Shown here: piece by piece, positions 1 to 13,035 of the stretch
How the letters are laid out: every line of letters begins with the position of its first letter
Position numbering within the stretch: the stretch's first letter is position 1
NCBI RefSeq assembly: GCF_963676685.1
Contig: NC_092346.1
Location: forward strand, 94,601,917 to 94,665,916
DNA: 64,000 bases
Direction of reading: 5' to 3'
Origin: Mytilus edulis
Taxonomy: Eukaryota; Mollusca; Bivalvia; Mytilida; Mytilidae
Program-made: the position numbers and the translations under genes
The notes under the pieces: model-generated
Database searches by the model: none
Seen by the model: only the letters and a program-made list of their open reading frames with translations
Told to the model about the DNA's origin: nothing

Positions 1-1265
1 AATTGCAAAATCAAAAGCTCAAACACATCAAACGAATGGATAACAACTTCATATTCCTGACGTGGTACAGAGATTTTCTTATGCAAAATAATGTGCAGAA
101 AATTTGAATTTAACCTTGTTTACAGCTAGCTATAGCTCTCAGTTGTATGAAAATAACATCACATTTCATTATATTGACAACGATGTGTGAACAAAACAAA
201 TAAAAATGATAGGTAATGTCACAAATAGGGGTACAGCGGTCAAGATTGTGTTATAATCTTAATTACTATTAAATCAAACAAATATGTAACAACGAAGCAC
301 AAAAAGGCATATAGACAAAACACATCAACAGAAAGGCCATAATACACACATTTTCACAATAAACATTAACACAATGACGGAATGTATAAGTAATGAGTCA
401 CGTCATATGGATCAATGATACACCAAAGGGTATAACCTTAGTTATGTTATAACTTATAGTTTATCACCAGAGTTGATGAATTCCTATTTCTTTTATAATA
501 TTGGTGCGTCCGTTGCAATTTTTCCTTGTTTAACTTTATCAGATTGAAAATACATGAAAACATGAGCTTGTTGACCAAATGGATTGTTTCGTTATCAAGT
601 ATTATTTATCATAACAAATAATAAGTAATAGATACTCATGGAGACAGTTCGAAACTGAAAAGCATACATTTGGATTAGTTGTGATATTCACTTTGAGCTT
701 TATAGATGGCCCTGAAACAGCGTACTGCTGTATTTTCCTGGACTGAGTAAAAGGGTATTTTCCTGGATATTTGTAGGTTTTTTTGTAGTCTGCATACAAG
801 AAAACAGAGAACTTTAACCTCGTTAAAAATATCAATTGGTAGATAATATTTAACAATGAAATCCACGAAAGTTTGTATACCATAAAAACAAATAATCAAC
901 AGTACCCTGCAAAGAACCCAACTTAAATCTCATAGCAGTAGATTTTAGTTTACATTTTTAATGGTTGTAGTTCAAATATTTCTAATGATCTTTTATTTAG
1001 TCGTCAGAAATAACTGCAACACCTTCCCTGTGCCTGGGTTTTTTTATCTTATGTTAGACGTAAGTCTTTAAAGTAGATGCACAGAGTATGTCAACAAAGA
1101 ACTTTTCAATTTATAATATTTTACATCTGAAAAATGATTTGTTTATCAGTGCTGTGTAAACGAAACGCATTTCTGGTTCAATTTACAAGCTTCATATCTT
1201 TGATCAGCTTTTGCACCCACCTGGTTAATGCCCACGAGGAAATCATCAACCCAATACTCATGTAC
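1..1265. other. AT-rich stretch, no gene seen
   Basis: I see no convincing coding exon, RNA gene or structured repeat here. The open frames are short, low-complexity and typical of chance in AT-rich DNA. Confidence 0.5.
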
Positions 1266-1650
1266 TAGATAGATAAAGGAAGATGTGGTTTGAGTGCCAA
1301 TGAGACAAATCTCCATCCAAGTCATAATGTATAAAAGTAAACCATTTAAGGTCAAGGTACGGTCTTTAACATGGAGCCTTGTCTCACACCGAACATCAAG
1401 CTATAAAATGCCCAAAGAAAAACTAGTGTAAAACCATTCAAACGGGAAAATCAATGGTCTAATTTATATAAAAAACAACGAGAAACGAGAAACACTTATG
1501 AACCACATAAACAAACGACTAATTCCGAACATCAGATTTCTAACTTAGGACAGGTGCAAAGAATTGCACCGGAATTACACGGTGTAATGGTACCAAACCT
1601 TCTCCCTTATCTAAAACAGTGTTGTACCATCACAAAAAAGAAAGACACAA
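1266..1650 (+). repeat. Dispersed repeat family R1, diverged copy
   Basis: This block aligns by eye with the copies near 31.7 kb and 50.4 kb. The shared order is a GATGTGGTATGATTGCCAATGAGACAA-like start, a block with CAAAGCCCATA or its decayed form, an AAACAAACGAC block, then a 'gactTGGGACAGGca' block and a closing acagtgttgtac block. It has no conserved reading frame. I know the family as a common non-coding bivalve repeat. Its class is not evident from the sequence. Confidence 0.6.
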
Positions 1651-3565
1651 CATATAATATCAATTGGAATGGCTTAACGCAATAAAAAAAACGTAGATAC
1701 ACCAATTGACACACAATAAACGCATATAGTTGGCCCTCTAGCATAGTCTGGTGTACTAATTTATAAGCCTAATATTTGTTATGAGATTTTTCATAAGCAC
1801 CAGATTGATGATTCTACTGGTGGATGTTCCGATTTTGAACAAAATATATCGTTGGTTGTTATTTAAGATTAAAAAAAAACCGTAATGGAACAAAGTTTAT
1901 TCGAAATCAATCGAAATACTATGGCGATCTATTTATTCCCATGCAAAAACAACCGACTTAAGATTTAACACATTTTATTGGTGTTTAGTTTTTATGCCTG
2001 ATGCATCCTAAATGATTGGCGGACAACACGACACACGCCTTCGTTTTTAATAGTTTGTATATTTGGAATTTAAATAATATCTGATTATTATATATACAAT
2101 TTGCTATAATTCATAACTATTTTAATTTTCAAGGTTATTTGTTTCATTTGTTGCATCAATAAGTATTATGATAGGACATTGCATTATCCTAAACTGCTTT
2201 TATATGTAAATGACATGTTTTTAATATATTTGCGATTTCACAATGCAATGTTAACAGTATGAATATATTTTAACTAACATAGTTTTTATTTTATTTTATT
2301 TTAATCCAATGTAAGGTTTCTGATTTAGTTTTATATACAGCGAATTAATTTAAAACTAAATAAAATGGGTTTTTTTAAACAATGTGCTAGCTGTTACTGA
2401 ATATATATTTTACCTTACGATGCATTCGTTAAATTTCAATAAGTACATGATACATGTTTTGATACAAAAAAAACATCTGTTGATCAAAATAGTTAGTTTA
2501 GAAATCAACAGGAAGTTCATTCACCAGAGCACAAAGATCAATGCTCTGTTTAATTGAATTTGTAGCTTGTCTGTTATTGAAATAAATTCATTAGGTGTCA
2601 AAATGAAGCCTTTTAGTAACACAATTTCTCATTCAGATATTAACATATCAATGACCGATACATCTACAAGTTGATTCTGTATATGACAGATGTCTAGCTT
2701 TATAGTGCATACAAATATGATAATATGATTTATGGAAGTCAACGTCTGAATCCTGGGAACAAAGGAAAGGTGTGGTATGCATTTATATTAAGTAGCATAT
2801 TTCTATTATTTGTAAACACGGAAAAATACGTCAAGTATCTTACAGGAATGTAAACTTAATAACTACAGTAATGAGCAGTACAAGACACATTGAAGTATTT
2901 ATTTGACTAAATGAATTGTAATAAAAAGGCAAATGTTTTTATCATCCATTAGCTTTCAGAAACTGCCATGCATGCTATTAGGTACTAATGTTTCCTTCCT
3001 GAAAGATGCTTCAATAAGTTATATCCAACAACCTATTAAAGATATGTGTGTTATTATCTACTCCATTATCATTGATATCTTTTGTTGCTAAACGTATACA
3101 TTTGTGTTCCCTTATAATCTAGCTAAAAGTCAACGTTGCATATATCTTTATAAGAAGACCGACAACCCTTATCTAATGTATACATTTCTATCTCATCTGG
3201 CTTCATTTTTAGTTGTAAATTTAAACTTTGCTTTAATGGGTTTATGTAAATGTCGCATTTGTGATCTTCCTTATCTAATTTTCCTAATTTTCATTTTTAT
3301 AAATACTAGTAGTTATTATGTGAATCATTCAATATAAATATGTATTAATCAATGACTAGTCTTATATGCAATATAAATTGTCAATTTGATATAAATCCAG
3401 CTGTTTGGAGTGGTCAGTATACAGAACTTTTACTTGTCTTAATACAAGATTTTAACTTCCAATTTGTGGTTCGAAAAAGTGTCTAAACGTGTGTATTTTG
3501 TGAAATATTAGAGACGTCACATGTGGGCAATTAGTTGCATTATACAGATCTAAATAAACCAAAAG
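1651..3565. other. AT-rich stretch, no gene seen
   Basis: Long runs of A/T and short open frames only. No recognisable protein motif on either strand. Confidence 0.45.
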
Positions 3566-3830
3566 GAGTATACGGCTGTTCGAAATTTATAAATCGATTG
3601 CGAAAGAAACCAAATCCGGGTAACAAACTAAAACTGAGGGAAACGCATCAAATATAAGAGGAGAACATCGACACAACTGAAACACAACACTTAAATGGAA
3701 CACACACAGAAACGAACTATAATATAACTATGGCCATTTTCCTGACAGGACATTTTAAGAAAAATGATCGGTTGAACATGGTTTTGTGTCAAGCTAAACC
3801 TCCAGCTTTTATGGAAATGTTAAATATAAC
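3566..3830 (+). repeat. Dispersed repeat family R2 copy
   Basis: The copy starts with a decayed CTGTTCGAAA...ATAAATCGATTG terminus and continues through AAATCCGGGTAACAAACTA, GAGGGAAACGCATCAAATAT and ACACAGAAACGAACTATAAT. The same order is found in reverse at 12.4-12.9 kb and 36.1-36.36 kb. The 88-residue open frame beginning at 3730 lies partly inside this repeat and partly in the next one, so I do not treat it as a gene. Confidence 0.65.
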
Positions 3831-3913
3831 ATTAAAACGACAGCATAAAATAACAGGACTACAATACAAATCAATTGGAGAACATACAGGACAGAGAAAC
3901 ACACAAATAAAAG

Positions 3914-4118
3914 TTATCAAAAGGTACCAGGCTTATAATATGATACGTCAGACAAGCGTTTCATCTACATTAGACTCCTCAGTGACGCTCAGTTAAAAAA
4001 AGTTCGAAAGCCAAAACTAGTACCAAGTTGAAGCGTATTGAGGACCAAAAGTTCCTAAAAGTTGGGTCAAATACGGCTATGGTTATTTGCCTGGGATAAA
4101 AAACCCTTAGTAATTAGA
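3914..4118 (-). repeat. Dispersed repeat family R3, partial reverse copy
   Basis: On the minus strand this reads as the right half of the R3 unit: a decayed CCTGGGATAAAG, then a TTTTAGGAACTTTTGGTCCTCAA-like stretch, the GACTCATC-like segment, and ending near GGTACC. Matching intact copies are at 27.8-28.2 kb and 33.5-33.9 kb. Confidence 0.65.
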
Positions 4119-6039
4119 ATAATTCATACTTTTGCCAACATATAATATATATACATGCTACAGTACTATTGACCTTTTGCGAAAATATTGTCAAAATACT
4201 TTAGAATTCACCAAATGCAGCTATAACTTGAAAATATGTACTGCATTTGAAATTATGTGGAAATATATATATAAATAACTAACATGAATAACTTGAATTT
4301 GAAAACTCTTACATGACTGATTTTCAACTTACATATTATCATAAAGTATACATTCCGAAGGGAACTTTTAGAATGTTCGATTTGCTGAACTTTTTGTTGA
4401 AATTCTCTGTTGTTCAATTATTGAAATCATTTGAAATTAAGGAATGGAACTCCCTCATGGATTGTGCCTTTTCTGGAGTTGATGTTTAAATCATTTCTCA
4501 TCGAAAAGACTTTAACTGTCGACAAGAGCATATCTTGTGTAGTAAAATTTGTGCTAATAATGTTCTTACAAAGTCAATAATTTCATTTATACTAGAATTA
4601 CAGGTACTACCTTGAGCTTTTTTACTATCCGCGAAAATAAAAGGTAAATTTGACAGATCGATAAACTTGAATAATCTAGTGAAAGCCAAATACAAAAGTT
4701 CATGCGAGATAAAATAATTAGACTGATAAATAGACTAACCTCTTATGTTCAATTAAAGTATATGTATGTGATAAATAACGACTATTTATATAACTGACAT
4801 TTGATTTTTAGTAAATGTTCATGCATAAATGATTATTCTACCTTAAGCATATACTTATACACGTATTAAATGATTGAAAAACAAATCTAGTGGGATATGA
4901 TTGTTGTTCTCTCGACAGATTAAAATTAAATATAAAAAGCCTTGCAGGCCTCGCCTTTTACATTTGAAAATGTTATTATTTCGAATGAAAAATATATCTT
5001 ACAATTGGTGCAGTTGTATTTCATATCATGTTTTCATAACTTATCGTTAATACATTTTTTTATTATCTCCTGTAATAGATTCAAATGAACTTTATTTTGT
5101 TTAGCAAATGCTGTTCTTAATCCCTCTTATCTCTTATCTATTTAATAATATTATGAGATTTATTCATCAAATATTGCTTGTTACAAATCCCATCAAGAGT
5201 TGAAGCTTTTCTCGATATAACCTGTTACACTGAGTCTCTATTACGTCTTGTATGTAAAATGAGAAAAAAAAACATATGCTGTATTGCTTTGAAATGAAAG
5301 ATTTTTACACCGTAGAACTATATGTTTCGTGTTATTACAAAATGTAGTTTTATATTTTATTTTTCAAAGTCATGTAATTACAAACAAAGCCAATAAAATT
5401 CTATCATATCGTATCACCTTACTGGCGAAAACTGTATTTTTACATATTTATGCGCATTATCGGCTAATATTGCACAGAATGTTGTAGAAAATAGGACTTT
5501 AATAAGATAGAAGCTTACAAATCAACAATGTGCGATTTCCAATTTGGTTCATGGCACTTTCTTTTCTGTGCCCTTTGTTAACCAAATGTATGCAATAACA
5601 GGGGCGGAATTATATCGGGAACTTAAATTATTGATTATTATTTTTTTATCAATTAACAATAAGATTGTGAAGTCTTTATTATTTATTTGGAATCCCCTTT
5701 TAAGAACAGGTAAACCTATCGCTGCGACAATGTCTATTTAAAAACAAACCTAGGTACTGTGTCGTTCCTAAAAATTGATTTTATGCTGCCTTCATATCCA
5801 AGAATCTATTTTCAATCTGTTTAACGTTAGGTTTTGTTTTTTGCTATGTTTCATCTGTATCTTCACTTCTTCTCAAAAAGAAAAATAATGAAATATATTG
5901 GGTGTTTTGAAGGTAAGGCAATTTGTTTTCCATGCGTATCAAAATCATTAATTAGCCATATGCATATAGTTCAATCTAATTTGCCACTTTCAATACATAG
6001 AACTAGTGAGGGTTCTACTACATCAAAATTATCTCTCCA
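4119..6039. other. AT-rich stretch, no gene seen
   Basis: No supported feature. Open frames at 4498-4695 (minus) and 5544-5741 (plus) show no domain motif and no flanking splice pattern that I trust. Confidence 0.4.
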
Positions 6040-6186
6040 TTGGCGGATCCAGGAGGGGGCCTCGGGGGCTCGCCCCACCCCCCTTTTTGTGAGAAAAATA
6101 TGGTGGATTATATAGGCATCACTGAACCATGACTGGACCCCCCTATATGTCAATCAGCGCCCCCCCCCCCTCTGCATCCGCCACTG
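6040..6186. mobile_element. Short MITE-like element with GGCGGATCCAG termini
   Basis: The element runs from ATTGGCGGATCCAGGAGGG to CTCTGCATCCGCCACTG, so the ends are near-perfect inverted repeats (TGGCGGATsCAG). Between them are C-rich and G-rich runs and about 60 bases without coding potential. GGCGGATCCAG-ended miniature elements are widespread in animal genomes. The transposon superfamily is not determined and I could not see a clean target-site duplication. Confidence 0.6.
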
Positions 6187-6743
6187 TCTTCCCATTACGC
6201 CACCTTATTTTCATACTCGTAAAAGTGGAAGCCCTGTAAATTCAAATATGACATATGCCAGTTGTTTTAAAGACAAATGTATCTTTTAGCTATTGAGCCT
6301 AACTGAATGTACTGTTATGTATTTGGTCAACTTAAAACTATTGTCTGATCTCGGAAGTCAGGAGAAATTTCGAAAGTTCAAAAATATTTAAAAAAAATTC
6401 CAATTAGTTATTTTGTAGAAGGGCAGACTATAACTTTTCAGAAATTGAAGACTAATTTCCCGAGAACCCACATACATTTGTTTTAGTAGTGCATTTTTAA
6501 GATCCACTAGAAAAGTTTGCCATCAAATATGTTAGTTAAAATTGTTATTAGAATACACCTAATCTGTTGGTATGACTCATTAGAAAGGTATTTCACTGGA
6601 CCAATATATTTCTACGTTTATTTCTGTTAGTATGATATGTTAATTTGAAACAATTTACCCCACCTTTTGTTTTGACCGTGAACTTATAACGCTCTAAAGG
6701 CATCGTTATGAATAGTTTCCTTTTAATTGTGATGATAAACAAC

Positions 6744-6815
6744 AAAGGGCGGATCCAGAAGGGAGGTAGACATAGAGGGTGTACGCCACCCCCCACTCAC
6801 ACCCAACCTTTCACT
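6744..6815 (+). mobile_element. Partial copy of the GGCGGATCCAG MITE
   Basis: It begins AAAGGGCGGATCCAGAAGGG and continues through a purine-rich block and a run of C (CCACCCCCC), matching the left part and C-tract of the element at 6.04 kb. The opposite inverted terminus is missing, so this is a truncated copy. Confidence 0.5.
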
Positions 6816-7529
6816 TTTTTTAAGTCAAGATTATTAATCAGACTAAATTTCGTTGACTCCGCTATTTCCCGTATATTTTATGCGACAATTCGTTATTTAT
6901 ATAGATGTTACTCGCTCGTATTCACGTTTGATAAATTATTGATTATGTAAAAGTCAACTCAATTCGCTACCGTGGAGTTGACCAGTACGTCGAAAAAAAC
7001 TTCACTCAATTATTTTCCAATTCAAATTACATTTAAAATGCTAAGGCTAGGGATGAGAAGCAGGACGCCTTCAAAGCGACAAGGGATGAAGCAAGGACGT
7101 ATTGGCTCCTATTTCACAATTAAATCCAACCATAGGCAAAACTTTATTACACTCACATGATAAAAAAAAGTTCCACAGCTATAATATATACCTACGAAAA
7201 CATGTTTAAAACCGTTGAATACGTTCATTTTACACTTATTTTTTTTATTTTTAGCCCCCAAAAGTCCCCCAAAACAATTTCAATTTTTTATGATCATTTA
7301 TAATTTGTTTTAATTTCTTATTGCTATAGTTTTGACATGATAATGAACAACGCACGGCCTTGATAGTCATCAAATTGTATAAAACCAAAGGTTTTTGTCT
7401 GATTATAATACTTTGTTAAGCAGTTATATTGATCGCTAGTACAATGATGGTGTTTATTGTTGCCTGTGTTTCAATATTTTGCTCTCAATAGTACGGTGAC
7501 CGAGTAAGGAAAAGTCGCTTATTTAAGGA

Positions 7530-8235
7530 GTTTAATTGTCATTCGGACTATACGTAGATATTCATTTTTAGATATAGGAGTCACGTCTCAGTCATTACAG
7601 CTGAACGGACGTGCTGGGCCAGCTCTCCTTTACCCCGCGCGCGCTATCTTCGATGAGGGTTTACAGTTAGATGATCACCGACTTACTACTTAAGATGACA
7701 GAAACCAATCAAAGCCGTACAGATAGACGTAGTAGTTGCCGTACCCGCGTTAACATGCACTCCAAAACCATTGTATCATGGGGAGTGTTATGCCGATTAA
7801 CGTCCGAGGGCTGTATCCTAAGTATCGGGTGATACGACCTTCATTTCACTGCCTCACGGCTTTGGTCCTGATAACTCTTCCTGTCATCTTTAGAACTACG
7901 TCCACCAGTACTCCATCATCGAGATTAGCGGGCTGCCAAGCTGACCAAACTGGCCCTGAAAGCAGCCGTTAGTAGCCGTTGTGAAGCCGTTGTTAAGTAA
8001 AGAAAAACAACAAAATAGTCAACAAAAGAAAAAGCAACTCACCAAAACCAAAACCGTTAGTAGCCGTTGTGAGGTAAAGAAAAACAACAAAATAGTCAAT
8101 AAAAGAAAAATCAAATCAACAAATCCAAGAGTTTGTGCACTACTTGTTCCTGACCCACGGCATCAACATATGTTAAAGCTCACCAAACGCCTTCGGGCAC
8201 CGATCTTACCGTGCGAGGGCTGAAAAGCCAGTCAA
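7530..8235. other. GC-richer block with an internal 77-bp duplication, origin unknown
   Basis: This segment is clearly richer in G and C than its surroundings; it contains CCCGCGCGCGC near 7635. It also holds a direct duplication: the motif GTAAAGAAAAACAACAAAAT starts at 7997 and again at 8074, each copy preceded by GTAGCCGTTGTGA-like sequence. All frames are interrupted by stops. I do not recognise it. It could be a decayed insertion or the relic of a processed gene. Confidence 0.35.
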
Positions 8236-8689
8236 GGTCGTTAAACACTTTCATATATATCGGACTATACGGCTATAAATCAAAGTATTGGTAGTTCAAA
8301 GGATAAACTTCACATTTTGACTTGTCGTCAAACAATCTTTTTGTAAAATGGGCTTTAAAGTATGTTATTATATTTAAAAGAGTACGTTTCAATTCAATTT
8401 CATCATTTGACTTTACGCAAAATGTAAAATAATCAACATTCATATGATATAATATTAACTTCATCTATCTCAGAAGCATTATTTCATCAAATCAAGCCAG
8501 ACACGAGTCCTAAAGCTCATATGACTGCGCTATTTGAAGCTCTTATAATCCTCTTATAGATACATATAAGAATTGGTGATGTGCTGTATCACTTACATTC
8601 AAATACTGGGATGCATGTTTGTCCCTTGAAGCAGTAGACATTTTCTTGTCAACTATTAGAAAAGAACAAGAGGGTTATTGGTCACTTCT

Positions 8690-10240
8690 TTGAGATCATC
8701 ATCTCAAATGTAACCATATTTTTTTCGTAACCAACTGTACCAATTACTGAAGGTGGATGCCAGTTTACATACTCGATATGCTTAAATCTTCTAGTTATAG
8801 ATGGCGACTTCGCTATGAGACAGACTCCTGGAAATTTTAACGGTATATGGACCGACATGGCAACAGAAAAGACCATTATAAAAACCTCAAGGGAATCAGA
8901 TGGTACTGTAGGCATAACAAATCACAAGCCTGCCCTTACTAAAACTTTCCTGAAATCTCTTAGTCGTGTGATGCTTGAAAGGACTGGAATTGCTGCAAAT
9001 AATGCTAATTCACACGAGGAAACTTTACCAACAGCAATGAAAAGCGATGAAGAACATGTTATTGCTATTGTGAAGCATTTGATGTGGAATCCAATCCTCC
9101 ATGTATTATCAATATATCTTCTGGTATGCGTGCTACAAGAGATATTCAAGATTTTTTCCTCACAGGTGTCGAGGAAGGCTTGAACATGTCTAGACATGTC
9201 ATCACTAGTGCTCTTTCTTTAGGTCAGTCAAGGAGTTTTTATAGTCGAATATCAAAGTCAAAACTAAGAAAGTTTAAAAATATGACCACAAAAACAAACT
9301 TTAAATAAATCGGGGTAAATAATTTCACGTCACATAAATCCAATTTCCGCCTTTTTCACGATGACGACACCATGAGGAAATAATGTAAGTCTGATTTTGT
9401 GAAGCAATTAGAATCTCAACTTTCTTGTGCACTTTCCCTACCTTCCTGACCTTTGTACCATCACTCACAACTTACATCAGAGATGTTTTGGCATTGGTTC
9501 AATGTATTGATGTTGAGAAAAGTAAAATATTCGGTGACCTTGCAGCTGACTATTAAAACAATATGTCCCAATGCATTTCTATAGCGCATACCGTATCAGA
9601 TGTTTTTGACCGCTACGACATGAACAACTCTATAAAGTCTGCTGACAGGGAACGCCGCACAAAGTGTATCTGATTATTGAGAGGAGAAATACTCCTGACT
9701 GGAAGAATTTTCATTCTGTTAAAGAAAACAAACAGGCTCTCCTTAATTTCTTAGGTAGTTTAATTCTTCAAACTTCTCCTATGTTTCCACCTGATGTGAA
9801 TCTACTTAGCCGGAACGTTTGTAAATTTCAAAATTGTCAAAATTATTTATACCAACACTGTTAATGACTGTCGTAACTTGTTTTGCACACAAGAGGAGGC
9901 TGATACTTGTTCTATGTTCCCTACTTTAAATGTATGACACATACAATCAAGTGGTGCGTACAGATGGGGAACATTAGCAGTGTAAAGGATTGGCGAAGAT
10001 TTTTGCAAATTCGCCAACTACCGTTATGTGCAAGTCTTTCCCCAACAATTTGTAAACTATTGCCTGCTTTGTATGCACTTACCGGATGCGACACAACTTA
10101 GTCTCTGTTTGGAGTAGGTAAACAAACTGTCTACATGACTTTGAAGGAAACGCACGACTATTTCTGTTGTTTGCAGAGCTTTGGTTATATTGACAAAGAT
10201 GAAGCCCATGTTTGTACATTTATACAATGTGCGTCAAGCT
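8690..10240 (+). pseudogene. Decayed transposon-associated gene (WMPVY / IWTDMA / ALTGCDTT type)
   Basis: Translated pieces in shifting frames keep the order of a large uncharacterised protein family that is very repetitive in cnidarian and mollusc genomes. The order is NCTNY-(TGA)-RWMPVYILDML (near 8.74 kb), then DGDFAMRQTPGNFNGIWTDMA..GITNHKPAL (8.80-8.95 kb), then NISSGMRATRDIQDF (9.10 kb). It continues with RRNTPDWKNFHSVKENKQAL (9.68 kb) and ends with LPALYALTGCDTT (10.06-10.10 kb) followed by an in-frame TAG. Frameshifts and stops separate nearly every block, so this is a dead copy. Family membership comes from remembered motifs, and the biochemical function of the family is unknown to me. 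Confidence 0.6.
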
Positions 10241-10959
10241 AGCCACCAGTAAAGATGTAAGTTTAGTCAGTTACCTCTTTGTGAAGAAGCACTGCAACAG
10301 CATGTTTACGTGCTTCGGTTCAAACTGAAATTTGGATCGCTTTACACATTGCTAAACACCCTTATCCGTCACCTTTAGAATGCGGTTGGTGAAAGTTAAA
10401 TGATTCATTACATCCCGTGTATTTTTGTGATTTTACTTTTTACATGTTCGGCGCTTTGCTCCTATAAAGGGTAAGAATCATGTAGAATTAAATTTCCAAT
10501 CATGTTCATTGACAGATGAACCAGAAGATACATGTACTCCTGGCTTAATCATTCTGTTGTGTTGATCTCTTTGATTGGATGTTTTAATTGTAACTGTTGT
10601 CGAGGTTTTCAGTGTTTTTTTTAGTTTGAATGAATTACATGAATGATCTTATGCAAAATACGCCTTCATGATAGTAGGCATCAGGTTAAAATAATATTTA
10701 TCATTTATTGCTGAGGTTAAATGTCAGCCGACAAGGTAACTTCTGTATGTGTTGATCTTGTATAATAGAACATGACTGTGTTTGAAAAATGCCAATTTTC
10801 AGAATAAATTGATTTCCTAATTCCCTTTTTTTTTACATTTTCGAGATAATTCATTGCTAACTGAATTGAAAAAAATGTCTGTATCTGAAGTTTACCCTAC
10901 ATTGTTACATATATACAAATATGTAAGAAAAAAAAGAATAATAATAGAATTTGATCTTT

Positions 10960-11075
10960 GACCTTATTTTATGAAAAACTGTTACCACATTTCTTTTTGA
11001 CGACATCGATATTTCAAAAGTATTTTTTTAATCCAATGATATATAATATAGCCTTATAGTCTGTTTGACGATTAA
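10960..11075 (+). repeat. Dispersed repeat R7, short copy
   Basis: The stretch TTTCTTTTTGACGACATCG..ATATTTCAAAAGTA..CCAATGATATATAATATAGCC matches 23.08-23.26 kb in the same orientation, and 19.31-19.46 kb in reverse matches part of it. Non-coding. Confidence 0.5.
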
Positions 11076-11462
11076 ATCTTCAAAATATTGTGTCTGGTCA
11101 CCGTACTACAAATGGTGAGTACAGCTATTTATAAATACGTTCTTTTCATGTGTGTTTTTTTGTAAGTCAAATCATTAATTTTATTTTTATCAATGTGGTA
11201 AAGAACATTTGTATTCAGAACGTCTGTAAAATTCGGGAACAATGAAACGCTCAACGCATTGTAAAAAACTGTTTGATTTTGAAGATTGCAATCGAGATGT
11301 CCGTACAAATTTTTTAAGTTGTCAATCGTTTTCTTTCTTGTTGACGTATACCAGAGAAACCATCGAATAAAAACAAAGTCAAAACAGATTTTGAATGGAA
11401 AATAAGCATCTGTGAAAGATATAATTTCAGTTGGTCATTAGTAATACGATGTTAATGAAGAG

Positions 11463-11640
11463 GAATAAGAGAGGCGAAAGATACCAGAGGGACAATCAAA
11501 CTCGCAATTTGATAATAAACTGACATCGCCACGGCAAAAACGAAAAAGTCCAACAGACAAACACTACCTCACAAAACACAACATAAAATCCTAAGACTGA
11601 GCAACCCGAACCCCATAAAAAGTTTGGATTGAGGTTACGT
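11463..11640 (+). repeat. Dispersed repeat R5 (GCGAAAGATACCAGAGGGAC)
   Basis: It starts at GAGAGGCGAAAGATACCAGA and runs through 'tcaaactcgcaatttg', 'aactgacatcgcc' and 'aacccgaacccca'. Related starts occur at 45.8 kb, inside the fragment near 18.85 kb, and in reverse near 51.15 kb. It is non-coding and familiar from bivalve genomes. Confidence 0.55.
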
Positions 11641-12154
11641 TAGTCCCTCCGTTTTGACAGTTCTCTGACTATTCAGGATTAGTGACAAACATACTTAGAT
11701 TCATAGGTTTTAAAGCTCAATGGTGTATTTTGTAAGGTGGAACCTTGTCTATAACAAGCATCCTATTTCCCAGAAAAAAAATTAATTTAAAAAGTATAGT
11801 TCACTCTTTAGATTGTTAACATTAGGCTAAACACACGCATTAATAAAATATGACAAATAATGGAACATATAGTTTATTCAACACCATTACAGAGGTTAAG
11901 ATTTAATTTATCTTTTTCTTAAATTCATGTGACGTAATTTTTCTGCCTTTTCACCATTCGTATGTGACGTCATTTTTATGATTTATTGCGTTCAGGCTTG
12001 GACTGAGTCGGATGTGTCTATTCTGTGTTGGTCTTTGCATTATGTATTCGTATTTGTTTTCTGTAATTAGTTAATACTTCAGTTTCATTATGTATATCTT
12101 TTATATTCATTTGATAAAATTTACTGTTTGCAATAGCATTAATTGTTCTAAAAA

Positions 12155-12345
12155 ATAAGGATGTTCTTATCCCAAGCATTAAACAAAGCCGTATTTAACA
12201 CAACCTTTTTCAACTTTTGATCTTCAGTGCTGTACTACTTTGTACTTTTTTTCACTTTCCATCTTTTATATATTGGCGTCACTGGTGAGTCTTGTGTGGA
12301 CGAGGCGCGTTTTTGGCGTATTGAATTTTAAACCTGATGCTTTTT
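12155..12345 (+). repeat. Dispersed repeat family R3, partial copy
   Basis: The right half of the R3 unit is present: ATTCTTATCCCA-like, AGCCGTATTTaacACAAC, TTGGCGTCACTGGTGAGTCT and a decayed GACGAGGCGCG. The first half, with the GGTCGATGCCACTG block, is absent. Confidence 0.55.
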
Positions 12346-12439
12346 GTTATCCATTAATCATGTGTTTCTTTGTCTAATACGTTCTCCTATTTATTTGTAT
12401 TGTAGTCCTGTAATTTTATGTTGTCATTTCAATGTTATA

Positions 12440-13035
12440 TTTAACATTGCCATTACAGTGCGAGGTTTGGCATGCCACAACAGGTTCAACCCACCATTTT
12501 TTCCTTTAAAAATGTCCGGTACCAAGTCAGGAGTATGGCCATTGCTATATTATTGTTCGTTTCTGTGTGTGTTACATTTTAACGTTGCGTCGTTTGTTTT
12601 TTTCTCTATTTTTGAGTGTAATTTCACATTGCGATAAGACGTGTCACGGTACTTGTCTATCCCAAATTCATGTATTTGGTTTTGATGTTATATTTGTTTT
12701 TCTCGTGGGATTTTGTCTGATGCTTAGTCCGTTTCTGTGTGTGTTACATTTTAGTGTTGTGTCGTTGTTCTCCTCTTATATTTAATGCGTTTCCCTCGGT
12801 TTTAGTTTGTTACCCCGATTTTGTTTTTTGTCCATGGATTTATGAGTTTTGAACAGCGGTATACTACTATTGCCTTTATAAGTCCGTTTCTGTGTATGTT
12901 ACATTTTAATGTTGTGTCGTTGTTCTCCTCTTATATTTAATGCGTTTCCCTCAGTTTTAGTTTGTTACTCCAATTTTGTTTTTTGTCCAAAGATTTACGA
13001 GTTTTGAACAGCGGTATACTACTGTTGCCTTTATT
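12440..13035 (-). repeat. Dispersed repeat family R2, reverse copy with a 155-bp terminal duplication
   Basis: Reading the minus strand gives the R2 terminus AAAGGCAATAGTAGTATACC followed by the usual R2 body. The terminal 155 bp is duplicated in tandem: GTCCGTTTCTGTGT begins at 12727 and again at 12882, and both copies end in AACAGCGGTATACTACT. Short open frames here (12344-12785) are repeat-derived. Confidence 0.65.

Noticed and set aside
9664..9864. Independent 66-codon gene
   Set aside because: It is an internal block of the decayed transposon-associated gene at 8.7-10.2 kb.
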